Shown here: positions 31,755 to 42,029 of the stretch, piece by piece
Layout: every line of letters begins with the position of its first letter
Position numbering within the stretch: the stretch's first letter is position 1
NCBI GenBank assembly: GCA_001887945.1
Contig: LDOQ01000320.1
Location: forward strand, 92,713 to 156,712
Origin: Spraguea lophii
Taxonomy: Eukaryota; Microsporidia; Spragueidae
Length of the DNA: 64,000 bases
Direction of reading: 5' to 3'
Notes under the pieces: generated by a model
Told to the model about the DNA's origin: nothing
Seen by the model: only the letters and a program-made list of their open reading frames with translations
The model's database searches: none
Made by a program: the position numbers and the translations under genes

Positions 31755-33231
31755 GGGTAAAGGACAACTCGTCTGGAAAAATAAACTTTTTAATAATTTA
31801 ATTTTTATTGAAATCCCATTCATATGTATCCACCATTCCTGATAAAAAGTTTTCATTTGTTAGCATAATGTAATTTTCATTTAGAATTTTTATTTTTTTA
31901 TCTTTTTTCAATTGAAAATAAGAAACATCTATTTTTCCTCCAAAATATTGATCTAAAGAAAAGCTATTAAGATTTTCCTCTTCTAATATCTTTGTTATAA
32001 AAAATGCAATGTTGGGATGTATCACAGTCATATTGGCCTTTATGACCCTATGCCATGCCTCAACATTGTTTATTGTTCTTGGAATATTATTTTTGGTTCT
32101 TTCAAATGTATTCCAGAAACCAATATTATACTTAGGTTCATTGTATTTATCTTCAATTATTTTCCCAACATATGTTGCTTCAAAATATTCGAAAAAATCA
32201 TTTATTTTTTCTATTTTACATATATTTTCCAATATATTTTTAATTTGTAAATAATTTTTCAATACATGTTCTTCCTTTAAAAATGCTAAAAAAAATAACT
32301 TTTTTATTTCTTCATTAAATGTTTTATTATTCTTATATAATGAAGCCAAATCTAGCTGTTGGAGTCTTCTATATAGAGATTGTATTAAATGGAAATAACA
32401 ACCATGATAGTTTGATTGTGTAAATGTCTTTTTAATTGAATTGAATAATCCCAATTCGAAATCTGTTATGATATATTCCGGTTCCAATTTTGCAATTTCT
32501 TTACATTTATTAAAAACTTTATAATAACTTGACTCACTTTTGTCTTTCATAATGATATAAATATAAGGAACTGCTTTACCAAAAATATAACAATGTATTG
32601 TTAATATTTGATAATATTTTAATGGTGCTATTTTAAAAGTTCCATCAATAAGTATTATTTTTGGATTTATGATTTTTTGTTTTTTATTCTCTGACATTAA
32701 AATTATAAATCTTTTTTCATCTTCGTAACCACTATCATATCTTAAAAATAAATTGCCTTTAGAATCTTTTTTAAGGCTTTCAGGTATATCATCAATTGGT
32801 CTTTCCTCGAATCCATATACTTTATTTCTTACTCTTCCTATTTGTTTAACCATGGATGAAAGTTTTGGGAACTCCCGTGGAATTATACTATCATTGTTTA
32901 AAATTTCATCTGATATGATCGATTTTGGTTGCTCTCTACTTGTAGCTGCCTTTTCTTTAATTGTATTTAATGTTAAAATTCGGTTAATTTCTACTGACAT
33001 ATTATGTGTCATATTATGTTCGACCTGATTATTAATAATACCATCATTATCTGTGAAAATGGCACCTTTACATGGTCGGTTTTTACACCTCCATCTTGTA
33101 TTTCCATTTTTTAATGAATCTTCATTGTATAGATTATTGTTATAAATAATCATTTCTTTGCCTCTTTGGCTTTTTGTAGTTTTATAATTTTTTTCCATGG
33201 GTAAAAAATCCAGACGAGTTGTCCGCAAGCC
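31755..33231 (-). mobile_element. Intact MULE-type DNA transposon
   Basis: The 1477-bp element has short inverted ends sharing ggacaactcgtctgga (about 31762-31777 and 33207-33223 on opposite strands). It contains one uninterrupted transposase and is framed exactly by the 79-bp direct repeats. Perfect flanks and an open transposase suggest a recent insertion. Confidence 0.88.
31798..33198 (-). CDS. MULE transposase with FLYWCH-type zinc finger
   Basis: The product is 466 residues from the ATG at 33198. The N-terminus has a FLYWCH-like finger (TRWRCKNRPCKGAIF ... VEHNMTHN, Cys-Cys-His-His). The MULE catalytic domain follows: Asp in ILIDGTFKIAP, Asp in IITDFELGLFNSIKKT, the CYFH motif of the C2H2 subdomain, and Glu in NNVEAWHRVIK. 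An ATG at 33291 would start outside the element, so it is rejected. ACCC directly before ATG 33198 mimics the host start signal and lies next to the terminal repeat. Confidence 0.9.
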   Translation of the reverse strand: MEKNYKTTKSQRGKEMIIYNNNLYNEDSLKNGNTRWRCKNRPCKGAIFTDNDGIINNQVEHNMTHNMSVEINRILTLNTIKEKAATSREQPKSIISDEILNNDSIIPREFPKLSSMVKQIGRVRNKVYGFEERPIDDIPESLKKDSKGNLFLRYDSGYEDEKRFIILMSENKKQKIINPKIILIDGTFKIAPLKYYQILTIHCYIFGKAVPYIYIIMKDKSESSYYKVFNKCKEIAKLEPEYIITDFELGLFNSIKKTFTQSNYHGCYFHLIQSLYRRLQQLDLASLYKNNKTFNEEIKKLFFLAFLKEEHVLKNYLQIKNILENICKIEKINDFFEYFEATYVGKIIEDKYNEPKYNIGFWNTFERTKNNIPRTINNVEAWHRVIKANMTVIHPNIAFFITKILEEENLNSFSLDQYFGGKIDVSYFQLKKDKKIKILNENYIMLTNENFLSGMVDTYEWDFNKN

Positions 33232-33310
33232 GTTATTTTTATTTCTATATGAATTATACAATATTTTTATATTTAAATTCATATAATACATATATCCTTT
33301 ATCTTTATTT
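33232..33310 (+). repeat. 79-bp direct repeat, right copy
   Basis: It is identical to 31676-31754 and begins immediately after the right MULE terminus. Confidence 0.95.
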
Positions 33311-33654
33311 TAATTGGTTGTATTTTTATTTTTATATAAAATTATATATTTAATAAATATATATAATAACTTTTAAGGTTATACAAATAATTAAATGTTA
33401 TTAAATGTTAGATATATTTTTATTTGTTATAAATCTATTTTATTATATTCTGGTTAAATAACATACTTTTAAAATCTTTCATATAATTATACCTAGAAAT
33501 AAAAATACAATACAACCAACAATATAGTTTTTTAATAACCAACCTTATATTTCTTTAATATATATTATTATAAATCATAATATCATTATAGCTGAAACAT
33601 TATGATATCACTATGTTTCATTTGTAATATAATTGTATATATTTTATAACATTT
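33311..33654. other. A+T-rich spacer
   Basis: No feature was recognised beyond the end of the direct repeat. Confidence 0.45.
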
Positions 33655-33951
33655 ATGAATAATAATAGCTATGATAAAATAAAAGAAGATATTAGAAAAT
33701 TATTATGTGAGAATGTAATAGATACGTGTATATCTAGTGAATTATTTAATTTGGAGTATAAAATGCAGATGAGGGAAATAGATTCTTTGGAAGAAAAAAT
33801 ATATGGGTTGGTAAATGAGTTTGGAAGTAATATGGAAAATGAATTCAAAAGACAAATATATAAAATTGAAAGAGAGAAAAATAATATAAAGGAAATCATA
33901 GAATTGAGAAAGGAATTTTTAATGATAAAAAATAAAATAAATAAAAAATAG
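33655..33951 (+). CDS. Small coiled-coil protein, unknown function
   Basis: The product is 98 residues, almost wholly helical and rich in Lys, Glu and Ile. Heptad-like hydrophobic spacing runs from about 15 to 95 (for example LEYKMQMREIDSLEEKIYGLV). The charged, balanced composition and the absence of stops suggest a real protein, perhaps a subunit of a helical bundle complex. No C-run lies before the ATG and no family was recognised. Confidence 0.5.
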   Translation: MNNNSYDKIKEDIRKLLCENVIDTCISSELFNLEYKMQMREIDSLEEKIYGLVNEFGSNMENEFKRQIYKIEREKNNIKEIIELRKEFLMIKNKINKK

Positions 33952-35596
33952 AAAATAAAATATTATTTTTATGAGAAAAATTTAGATTATTATTTTATTT
34001 ATTTTTATTATATGATATTTGTTATATGATATTAGTTTATAGGATATTGGTTATAGGATATTTATTATAAGATATTGGTTATAAAATTATTATAAAATTA
34101 TTATAAAATTATTAGAAAGAGATGTCTTTAAATCTTTTTTAATACAAAAATAAAATTTAAAAGATTTTATTAAATGATGATAACATTGGTGTAATATTGT
34201 CTATTTGTATTTTTATTGTTTCCAGATGGAAGAGAAAGTTTCTTTCCCCTATATTACTAGAATCTTGTTATTATTCTCTGTTTATAATAAAAATCATATA
34301 CACTAGGAGATAGAAGCTCTTTTACAATTTAAAACATCTTTTGAGATAATCACTCAGTTAAAACAATCATGATTTAGGACTCTCATCTTCAGATGGTTAG
34401 AATATTTTTTAGATTGATTTCATGAAAAGGTTTTTAATATGTAAATTTATCAATAAAATACTGTTGAAAGAGGCTAAAATCCCAAGGAGTCATGAAAATT
34501 CTATATTGTATAATATAAATAAAATGTAAGATTTTGATAACCTAAATAAAATAATAGAGATATATACATAATAAGATCATACAAATATAATTTAAATGGT
34601 TATAAAAATAGCAAAATCTACGATAAATATTATTTTATTCCGATCCTTTATTTTTTATTTCTTATTATTACATTATTATCGATGCCACTTTAATTATAAT
34701 CAAAACATTTCAACAAATTATTATCATTATGTTCGGAGATCATTAATTTTCTAAATAATATATTTATCTATATTATTTTAATTATTAATTCCACGATTAT
34801 TCTTTATATTTGAAAATAAGATATAATTTTAAAGATAAAATTTCTTATACTAAATTATTTGGTATAAATCATTTACATCAAATACCTTTTTTTAAATCAA
34901 TGATAATAAAATATAATTTACTGTATTTTCTCTGTATAATAATATCATTCTATGAATATTTTTTAAAAATATTAAAAATATATATTAATTTTTATTTAAG
35001 ATATAAACTTTAATTTTGATTGAGGTTTAAATCAAATGATATAAATCATATAAAACATTGATATAATATAAAATAATCATTGTATTATTTTAATATTAAA
35101 ATATATTTATATTTAATCTTTTATTGTATTTATGAGGATAATACTAAATCAATATTAATTAATAAATGTTATATAATAATACATAAGCTTAACAACATAA
35201 TAAATATTTAATTATAAGTGTTATATAATAATATTTATTAAATAAAGATATTTTATATTCTTTATTATTTTCTTTCTTGGATCAAGGGAATTTCATTTCT
35301 ATAATATTTCTTTCTTTTTTAAAATTATTGAATTTTATTGTTTTCATAAACATAATAGATTGAATATTATAATTATAGAATATATATTTTTATTTAAAAT
35401 ATTCTGTTTATCTATTGAATTTCGAAGAATAAAATAAATTATTTTAAAAATCGAGTTAAAAAAGAATAAAAATTTTATTTATTAAAATATCCAATAAATA
35501 TTTGTTATCCTACTTTTATTTTATAATACTTTTTTTGAAATAATATTTTATTCTTTACGATAATTTTTTAAAAAAATATTATTTTTTTAGCCCATA
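33952..35596. repeat. Long gene-poor spacer with a minisatellite
   Basis: At about 34010-34115 a degenerate 14-17-bp unit (ggatattggttata, with tgatatttgttata variants) is repeated, ending in three copies of aaattattat. The rest of this 1.6-kb stretch shows only A/T filler. A non-ATG frame at 34810-35013 is discounted. Confidence 0.55.
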
Positions 35597-35959
35597 ATGA
35601 AATTATTAGCAAAAGATCTACGTAATAATTCTATTGAAGAATTGGAGAAAAATTTGGTGGATGCAAAGTCTGAAATGTTACAGATAAGACAAAAGAAACA
35701 AAGTGCTATTCTTAAACCTAATGAATTGAGAAATGGAAGAAGAAATGTTGCTGTTATCTTAACAATCATAAGAGAGAAGAAGTATCAACAATTGTTGGAA
35801 AAATATAAGGATGCAGATAATATACCAAAGGAATTAAAACCAAGAATGAATAGAAGAAAGAGACAGGAATTGACAAAGAAGCAGAAAAAGATAAGTAAGG
35901 TAGGTAAGACAAAATTATATACAAAGGGAAATAAATTGATTTATGCATTTGAAGGATAA
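35597..35959 (+). CDS. RPL35: Large-subunit ribosomal protein uL29 (RPL35)
   Basis: The product is 120 residues, close to the eukaryotic L35 length of 120-123. The N-terminal half carries the uL29 helical hairpin: LAKDLRNNSIEELEKNLVD and the conserved RNGRRNVAVILTIIREK (about 45-62). The basic C-terminal half (about 80-110) is the eukaryote-specific extension. It sits near the peptide exit tunnel. CCCATA lies directly before the ATG. Confidence 0.95.
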   Translation: MKLLAKDLRNNSIEELEKNLVDAKSEMLQIRQKKQSAILKPNELRNGRRNVAVILTIIREKKYQQLLEKYKDADNIPKELKPRMNRRKRQELTKKQKKISKVGKTKLYTKGNKLIYAFEG

Positions 35960-36048
35960 AAAAATAAAAATTGATTATGCAAAATTTATAATAATTTTAT
36001 AAAATAATTTAAATACGAAGAAAAGTTATAAAATAATTTTGTTAGGGG

Positions 36049-36158
36049 TTTTAAATTATTTTTTCGTAATAATTTATTACACTTTTCTCTTCTTCTAATG
36101 TAAAATTATTTATTTGTAATACCATATCAGTATGTTATTACGAATAAATAATTTAAAA
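36049..36158. repeat. Inverted repeat upstream of transketolase
   Basis: The 24-base arms at 36049-36072 and 36135-36158 are inverted copies with one mismatch. A third, direct copy of the left arm (aaattatttatttgtaata, 36103-36121) sits between them, so a tighter hairpin with an 18-base loop is also possible. The foot lies 71 bp before the transketolase ATG. It could be a tiny MITE or a regulatory hairpin. Confidence 0.75.
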
Positions 36159-36228
36159 CATTTTTTCAGGGTGTTTTTGATCTGTTTTGTAGCAAGATGA
36201 CTATAAAAGATTTTGTTTATGTTTTATT

Positions 36229-38100
36229 ATGCATAACATTATAAACAACATAAGATTACTTTGTGCAGATACTGTAGATAGAGCTCAGAGTGGGCATCCT
36301 GGTGCACCCATGGGGTTAGCGCCTTTTGCATATGTGCTTTTTACAGATATTTTTCAATATGATCCAAAAAATCCCAACTGGGTTAACAGAGATATATTTA
36401 TTTTATCTAATGGACACGCATGTGCTTTACAGTATGTATGTTATCATTTATTAGGATTTGATATTACCTTTGAAGATTTATTGAATTTTAGACAGTTTGG
36501 AAGTAAAACACCCGGTCATCCAGAAATATCAACACCTGGAGTAGAAGTTACAACAGGTCCATTAGGACAGGGAGTGGCAAATGCTGTAGGATTTGCAATT
36601 GCTTTAAAAATGATGGCCCAACACCAATCCGGGTTAGATAATAAAGTGTATTGTGTATTGGGTGATGGGTGTTTTGAAGAAGGAATATCAAATGAAGCAT
36701 TTTCTATTGCTGGCCATTATGCTTTAAATAATTTAACATTTATTTATGATTACAATGGAATTACAATTGATGGTAGCACAGATTTATCTGTATCAGAAAA
36801 TGTAGAAAATAAATTTAAAGCAATGGGATTTGAAGTATTGGTGGTAGAAGATGGGAATAATGATCTTGAAGGTATCAAACAAGCTTTACTTAAACAGACA
36901 AAATTACCAAAGCTAATAATTCTAAAAACTACGATAGGATATGGTTCTGCTATAGAAGGAAGTGAAAAATTACATGGATCACCACTCAAAAAAGAAGATT
37001 TAGAAGAAATGCATAGAAAATGGGGAATAAAACCATTTGAGATATTAGAAGAAACTAGAAATCATTTTGATGTAATAAGAACAAGAAATCTGGATAATGC
37101 TGCGCATTGGGGAAATGTTAATGAAACTGTTAAAAAAGAACCTATAAATATTAAATTCAATTATAAGAAAGAAAACAAAAAATTGGCTACACGAAAACAT
37201 TTTAACAATGCTTTAAACGATATAATATCAGAAATACCCAATTTAGTCGGAGGTTCTGCTGATCTCACACCATCCAATTTAACAAAATGGGATGGAAGTG
37301 ATGATTTTTCAAAATATAATTTTTATGGAAGATATTTAAGATATGGAATCAGAGAACATGCAATGTTTGCTATAATGAATGGAATATCTTCATATGGATA
37401 TCATATTCCTTACAGTGGTACCTTTCTTGTTTTTCTACTTTATGGATTTACACCTGTAAGATTAGCTGCAATGTCTAATTTACATACCATATATGTTTTA
37501 ACACACGATTCAATAGGGTTAGGAGAAGATGGACCTACCCATCAACCAATAGAAGTATTATCTCTAATAAGAGCTACACCCAATCTTGTTGATATTAGAC
37601 CTGCTGATGGAACAGAAACAAGAGCTGCATTAAAATATGCTTTAGAAAATAAAAAAGCCACTACATTAATCCTCTCAAGACAAAAAGTACCTGAAATTGA
37701 AGAAACAACTTTTGAAGGATTATACAAAGGTGGTTATTTTATTACCAAATATGAAAATAATACGGTTACAATTATTTCCAATGGATCAGAATTATCTATA
37801 GCAATAAGCGTTAGTAATATATTAAAAGAAAAAAATATATTTGCATCAGTGGTATCATTTCCATCGTTTTATTTATTTGAACAGCAATCGAATGAATATA
37901 AAAATAATATATTAAACAAAAATACATTCATAGTAAGTATAGAAGCACAATCCACATTACCATGGTATAAATACGTAGATTTAGCTGTAGGTGTTGATAT
38001 ATTTGGATCTTCAGGTAAATATAAAGATATATATAAAAATTATGGATTGACAGCAGAAAGTATAGTAGATAGAATAATAAAAGAATTAAATAATCGATAA
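36229..38100 (+). CDS. TKT: Transketolase
   Basis: It transfers two-carbon ketol units between sugar phosphates in the non-oxidative pentose phosphate pathway, using thiamine diphosphate and a divalent metal. The product is 623 residues, somewhat shorter than yeast (680) through a reduced interdomain linker (about 290-320). Conserved blocks: SGHPGAPMGLAP (about 20-31), LSNGHACALQY, TTGPLGQGVANAVG, the cofactor block GDGCFEEGISNEA (about 144-156), catalytic Glu in YGIREHAMFA, and THDSIGLGEDGPTHQPIE. All key residues seem present. Unlike its neighbours it lacks a C-run at the ATG. It follows a strong inverted repeat. Confidence 0.95.
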   Translation: MHNIINNIRLLCADTVDRAQSGHPGAPMGLAPFAYVLFTDIFQYDPKNPNWVNRDIFILSNGHACALQYVCYHLLGFDITFEDLLNFRQFGSKTPGHPEISTPGVEVTTGPLGQGVANAVGFAIALKMMAQHQSGLDNKVYCVLGDGCFEEGISNEAFSIAGHYALNNLTFIYDYNGITIDGSTDLSVSENVENKFKAMGFEVLVVEDGNNDLEGIKQALLKQTKLPKLIILKTTIGYGSAIEGSEKLHGSPLKKEDLEEMHRKWGIKPFEILEETRNHFDVIRTRNLDNAAHWGNVNETVKKEPINIKFNYKKENKKLATRKHFNNALNDIISEIPNLVGGSADLTPSNLTKWDGSDDFSKYNFYGRYLRYGIREHAMFAIMNGISSYGYHIPYSGTFLVFLLYGFTPVRLAAMSNLHTIYVLTHDSIGLGEDGPTHQPIEVLSLIRATPNLVDIRPADGTETRAALKYALENKKATTLILSRQKVPEIEETTFEGLYKGGYFITKYENNTVTIISNGSELSIAISVSNILKEKNIFASVVSFPSFYLFEQQSNEYKNNILNKNTFIVSIEAQSTLPWYKYVDLAVGVDIFGSSGKYKDIYKNYGLTAESIVDRIIKELNNR

Positions 38101-38276
38101 ATATCAGATTATGCATATAAAATTAAAATTTATAATATAATAGGTTATTATTCTTTCTATTATAAGTTTTATATTAATATTTCATAGTAATAATATTTTA
38201 TAGTAATATTTATATTTATTTAAATTTAATTATAATATCAATATTATATAAGAATAATGCATTTTTCATTTTTTTA

Positions 38277-38735
38277 ATAAAATTTTTATTTATAGAAGTT
38301 TTCTAATCGATTATGTTTACGACTCTTGGTTCTTAACACCCATTTAAATTTGTATTAATTGGTTTCACTGCAGATATCTATTAACACTATTTTACCTTAT
38401 GTTCGAGAGCGTTAGGATTTTGTGTGTGATGCACGACACCTTTCTTTCCTAGTTTTTTAGAGATTCTCACACTTTTTCTTGTCATAATAATACTGATTTA
38501 TAAATCAATACAAGGATTGCAATTGCAATAATTATATATCGTTTTAATCTAGTAGCTGGCGTCGTACAAAAAAAAATAATTAATGCTACGCTATCGAACC
38601 CACATCCACTCAACGATCTTTCTTTTCTCTCCTGCTTTTTATTCTTTTTTGAAAATTCTTCTGGGCAAGGGATTCGAACCCACCGAGCTCAGGGTTTAGT
38701 TACCATCCCACGACCATTGGACCAATCGGGTTAAA
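38277..38735 (-). mobile_element. tRNA-derived SINE, copy B
   Basis: This full-length, moderately diverged copy on the minus strand aligns end to end with copy C. Its head reads ggattcgaacccaccgagct in the plus strand (B box on the minus strand) and taccatcccacgaccattgg over the A-box region. Its terminal word ttttatttatagaag is at the left end. No clear target duplication is visible. Confidence 0.8.
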
Positions 38736-39110
38736 TAAAAAAAAAATTAATCTTTTCAGATATAAAAATTGATTTATAATACATTACCATTATATCTAAA
38801 AACCAAGTAGCGAAAAAATCAGTAGATTTTAATTAATCCGAAAAGTTTTCTTTCTTCTTAAAAAATTGTTATTTAGCTATAAAACATACGTATATATTAA
38901 TTAATATATATTTGATTTAATTTTTATGAAAATAAATCTCTTAAAAATTGCGAAAACTTTTTTCTTGTAATTATACTTTTTTAAAAAAATAAAAAACAAA
39001 CACATTCTTATTTTTGTTTACGTAATAAAATTTTATTTTCTTCTTTTTTTTAATAAAAATATGTCACGCATCTCCAAATCGTGTTTTTAAAGAATGAAAA
39101 AAAATTACCC
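38736..39110. other. A+T-rich spacer upstream of the transporter
   Basis: It contains the ttaccc start signal of the transporter at its right edge. Nothing else was recognised. Confidence 0.45.
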
Positions 39111-40322
39111 ATGGGGAAAATTTCGGTCTTTAAAGGATCACTTATCATGGTCACATCAATGTTCGGAGTGGGTGTTTTATCACTCCCAGTGGCATTTATG
39201 AATGCAGGATGGCTTGTCGCAACCATAATATTCTGTTTTGTCGGAATAGTAACATTTGTTTCATTATACTCAATTGCCGGAACAGCATATTATTCAAAAT
39301 TGGAAGATCCAACATATTTTTCAGTTTGTGCAAATGCTAATCCAGTTCTTGGATATTTGGTTGATATATTCGTAGCACTCAATGGATTTTTAGTTACCTC
39401 CATTTTCATATGCAATATTTCAAATTGGATCAAAGACAGTATTTTACCAACGATAAAAATCAATAATGCACCATTATATCTTGTGACAATCGGAGTACTA
39501 ACAGTTCTTTTCTTACCTTCTATGATTGATAGTATTACTGTTCTTCAGATTGCTAGTTATCTATCTATTGGGTCTTTTTCATACTTGTTAGCTCTTATTC
39601 TAGCTTATCCTATATTTCTAGAAAGAGCACCATCTTCAGAAATATTATTGAAAGGAGAAAATCTCAGTAGATCTATTCCACCAATATTATTTGCATTTTG
39701 TTGTCAAGTCAATATGATAAGCGTATACAAGAATTTGGAAAAAAGAACAATTACGAGTATATTCTTGGTAGGATTATACTCTTTATTTATATCAATGATA
39801 GTCTATATGATAATAGGTCTTGTTCCTTATATTATGTTCGGGAAGAATTGTAATGATAACATTATTACATTGATAAACGATATTACCAAATCACCATGCA
39901 AATCGATAATGAGTACATTTGATAAAAATCTTATTTCATCTAAAATAGCTATTGTTGCATTCTGCTTAGTTTTATCATCTTCATACTGTCTGATGATAAA
40001 TCCATGTAGAACCTCAATAAAAAATTTAATTGGTTCTATTTTCCAAGTGAATCTCAAAAAATTCGATCGTATTTTCAGATTTGCTGTTTCTTTATTATTC
40101 GCAGTTGTATGTTTCTTAATAACTGTGTTTAAGATAAAGTTGGATTTGATAATGAATTTATCGGCAGCATTGGGTATTGTATCAGTATGTTATATAATAC
40201 CAACCATTGCATATATTATAACAAGGAAGAAAAGGGATATTTTATTCGTAGCAGTAGTAACTAATGGATTCATAGGATTGGGAATTATGATATATCTATT
40301 AATCAATATTAAGAACTGTTGA
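39111..40322 (+). CDS. Amino acid transporter, AAAP (SLC38/AVT) family
   Basis: The product is about 403 residues with about eleven predicted membrane helices. The N-terminal FKGSLIMVTSMFGVGVLSLP is the diagnostic first helix of the AAAP family, with the unwound G-x-G-x-L-x-L-P motif. AAAP proteins carry neutral or cationic amino acids across plasma or vacuolar membranes; the substrate cannot be told here. Microsporidia depend on host amino acids, so an import role is plausible. I start at 39111, where ACCC abuts the ATG; an upstream in-frame ATG at 39081 adds ten residues without a signal. Confidence 0.88.
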   Translation: MGKISVFKGSLIMVTSMFGVGVLSLPVAFMNAGWLVATIIFCFVGIVTFVSLYSIAGTAYYSKLEDPTYFSVCANANPVLGYLVDIFVALNGFLVTSIFICNISNWIKDSILPTIKINNAPLYLVTIGVLTVLFLPSMIDSITVLQIASYLSIGSFSYLLALILAYPIFLERAPSSEILLKGENLSRSIPPILFAFCCQVNMISVYKNLEKRTITSIFLVGLYSLFISMIVYMIIGLVPYIMFGKNCNDNIITLINDITKSPCKSIMSTFDKNLISSKIAIVAFCLVLSSSYCLMINPCRTSIKNLIGSIFQVNLKKFDRIFRFAVSLLFAVVCFLITVFKIKLDLIMNLSAALGIVSVCYIIPTIAYIITRKKRDILFVAVVTNGFIGLGIMIYLLINIKNC

Positions 40323-40429
40323 GGAGCTTTTTATTTTGAGCAAAACAAAATTTATACTAATAAATTATGTTTTGCCCATTCTAAGCTTAATGCTATTTAC
40401 CAAATTTTTTAAAATGAACTCTTTACTGA

Positions 40430-40850
40430 TAGAGAAATTTGCTGATGTCTGATATTTAGCTCTTAAAATCATTTTAACGTGTATTTTCTAACTAATACAA
40501 TAATCATATTAATTTCATTTTTATTTTTATTCCATCTGGTAGCTATTTTCTGTATTATGTAAATGTGCGTCTCTCCTCGTTTTTATAGGATTTTTAATCT
40601 ATTTTATGTCATGGAACTGACCAAGTCATTAATAGCGTAATGATCATAAATACATCAACAAATAACCATTTTCATTTAACAATACTATAACCCTACAAAA
40701 TATAATCAAAAATATTGTTTAACGCATATTTATTTAACGCGCATTTTTCTTTCCTTTTATTTCAATTGTTTTTTACTTTTTTTGAAAATTTTTTTGAGTA
40801 AAGATTTGAAACTTTTATACTTATCAATTAATATCTCGTCATCATTGATA
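40430..40850 (-). mobile_element. tRNA-derived SINE, old copy I
   Basis: This is a heavily decayed minus-strand copy. The head region (tttttgagtaaagatttgaaac, about 40790-40812) aligns with ttctggatgagggattcgaac of the young copy, and the body aligns at tatgtcatggaactgaccaag. The left boundary is uncertain. Confidence 0.45.
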
Positions 40851-42029
40851 TCAACACATAAGATATAATAATAATATTCAACTTACATAAAATAATCACA
40901 TAAGTTTTGAAATAAAACAATAATATTTATATTAACATTACTATTATTTAATAAAATTGATATTTTATGATTACCATTTCAAAATACATTTAAATTATAT
41001 AAAAAAGCTAAATAAATATACATACGTTATAAAATTTTTATTTAATAATAACATCATTTTGATTATTTTCAAAAAAAGTATTATGATATATAATAACTCT
41101 AAAACACGACAAAGACAATAATAACCATTATAATTACATCGTTCTTAGATTAAACTCTTTTTATTGAAATTTGTAAAAGATAAAAAATAATTCCTTTCTA
41201 ATCAATGATACAGTTATTATCAACCACTGAATATCTTATTAATTTAAAAAATCATTAAAATTTATATTTCTTAGAAATATCGTTTATTTAATTGTATTTA
41301 ATAAATATATTAAGGATTTAATGAACAAAATAAAATTAAAAAATATATATAAGAGTAACTGAGTTATCGCATATTTCAATACCATATGTTTTATTATTTA
41401 TTAAAAGTAAATAATTAAAAGATTCTCATAACAATAATAATCTATATATTATAAATTACTTATCGCCGTGTTCCTAATATTTTTGCTTATGTCACGCAAA
41501 GAAGTTCACTGCTTATTAATAATTCTCATTAACGTATCGAAGGTGTAATTATTTTATAAATATTCATTTTGAATTTTATGTTTTTTATTCTAAAGATAAA
41601 ATATGATTGATTAAAAAATACTCTTTTGAATTTTATAAATGAAGTTATTAAACAAACCAAAAGGTTCAACAATTCTTTTAATTCATAACCTATTTATAAA
41701 AAAATAATTGTAATTATAAAAAAACTATTCTATACAAAATTTTAGCAACAAAGAATCTATATTTACATTCTACAGAAATCTTATTAAATTATTGCTCATT
41801 CTCGAATAAACCGCTTATAAATAAAAGAATAAATAATATAAAATAAAAACTTTTAATACAAAAGAATATTTAAAAGTAAAATATAAAAGATCAACTAACA
41901 GTTTTATATTTTATATTATCATTGTTATATTATAATCTTATATTATAAAAGATATATCTATTATTACATATAAATTACAATTTTTTCTTTATAAATATTA
42001 TATTATTTTATATTATTGATTTTATCCCC
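40851..42029. other. Gene-poor A+T-rich spacer
   Basis: I see no convincing frame, RNA gene or repeat in this 1.2-kb stretch, apart from the cccc start signal of the next gene at its right edge. Confidence 0.45.

Noticed and set aside
31676..33310. Long terminal repeats of a retroelement (79-bp repeats)
   Set aside because: They lie outside the inverted termini of a DNA transposon with a MULE transposase and lack any LTR features.
34810..35013. 67-codon frame with a non-ATG start
   Set aside because: It is Ile/Tyr/Phe-rich, with no start signal or conserved feature; expected by chance in such A+T-rich DNA.
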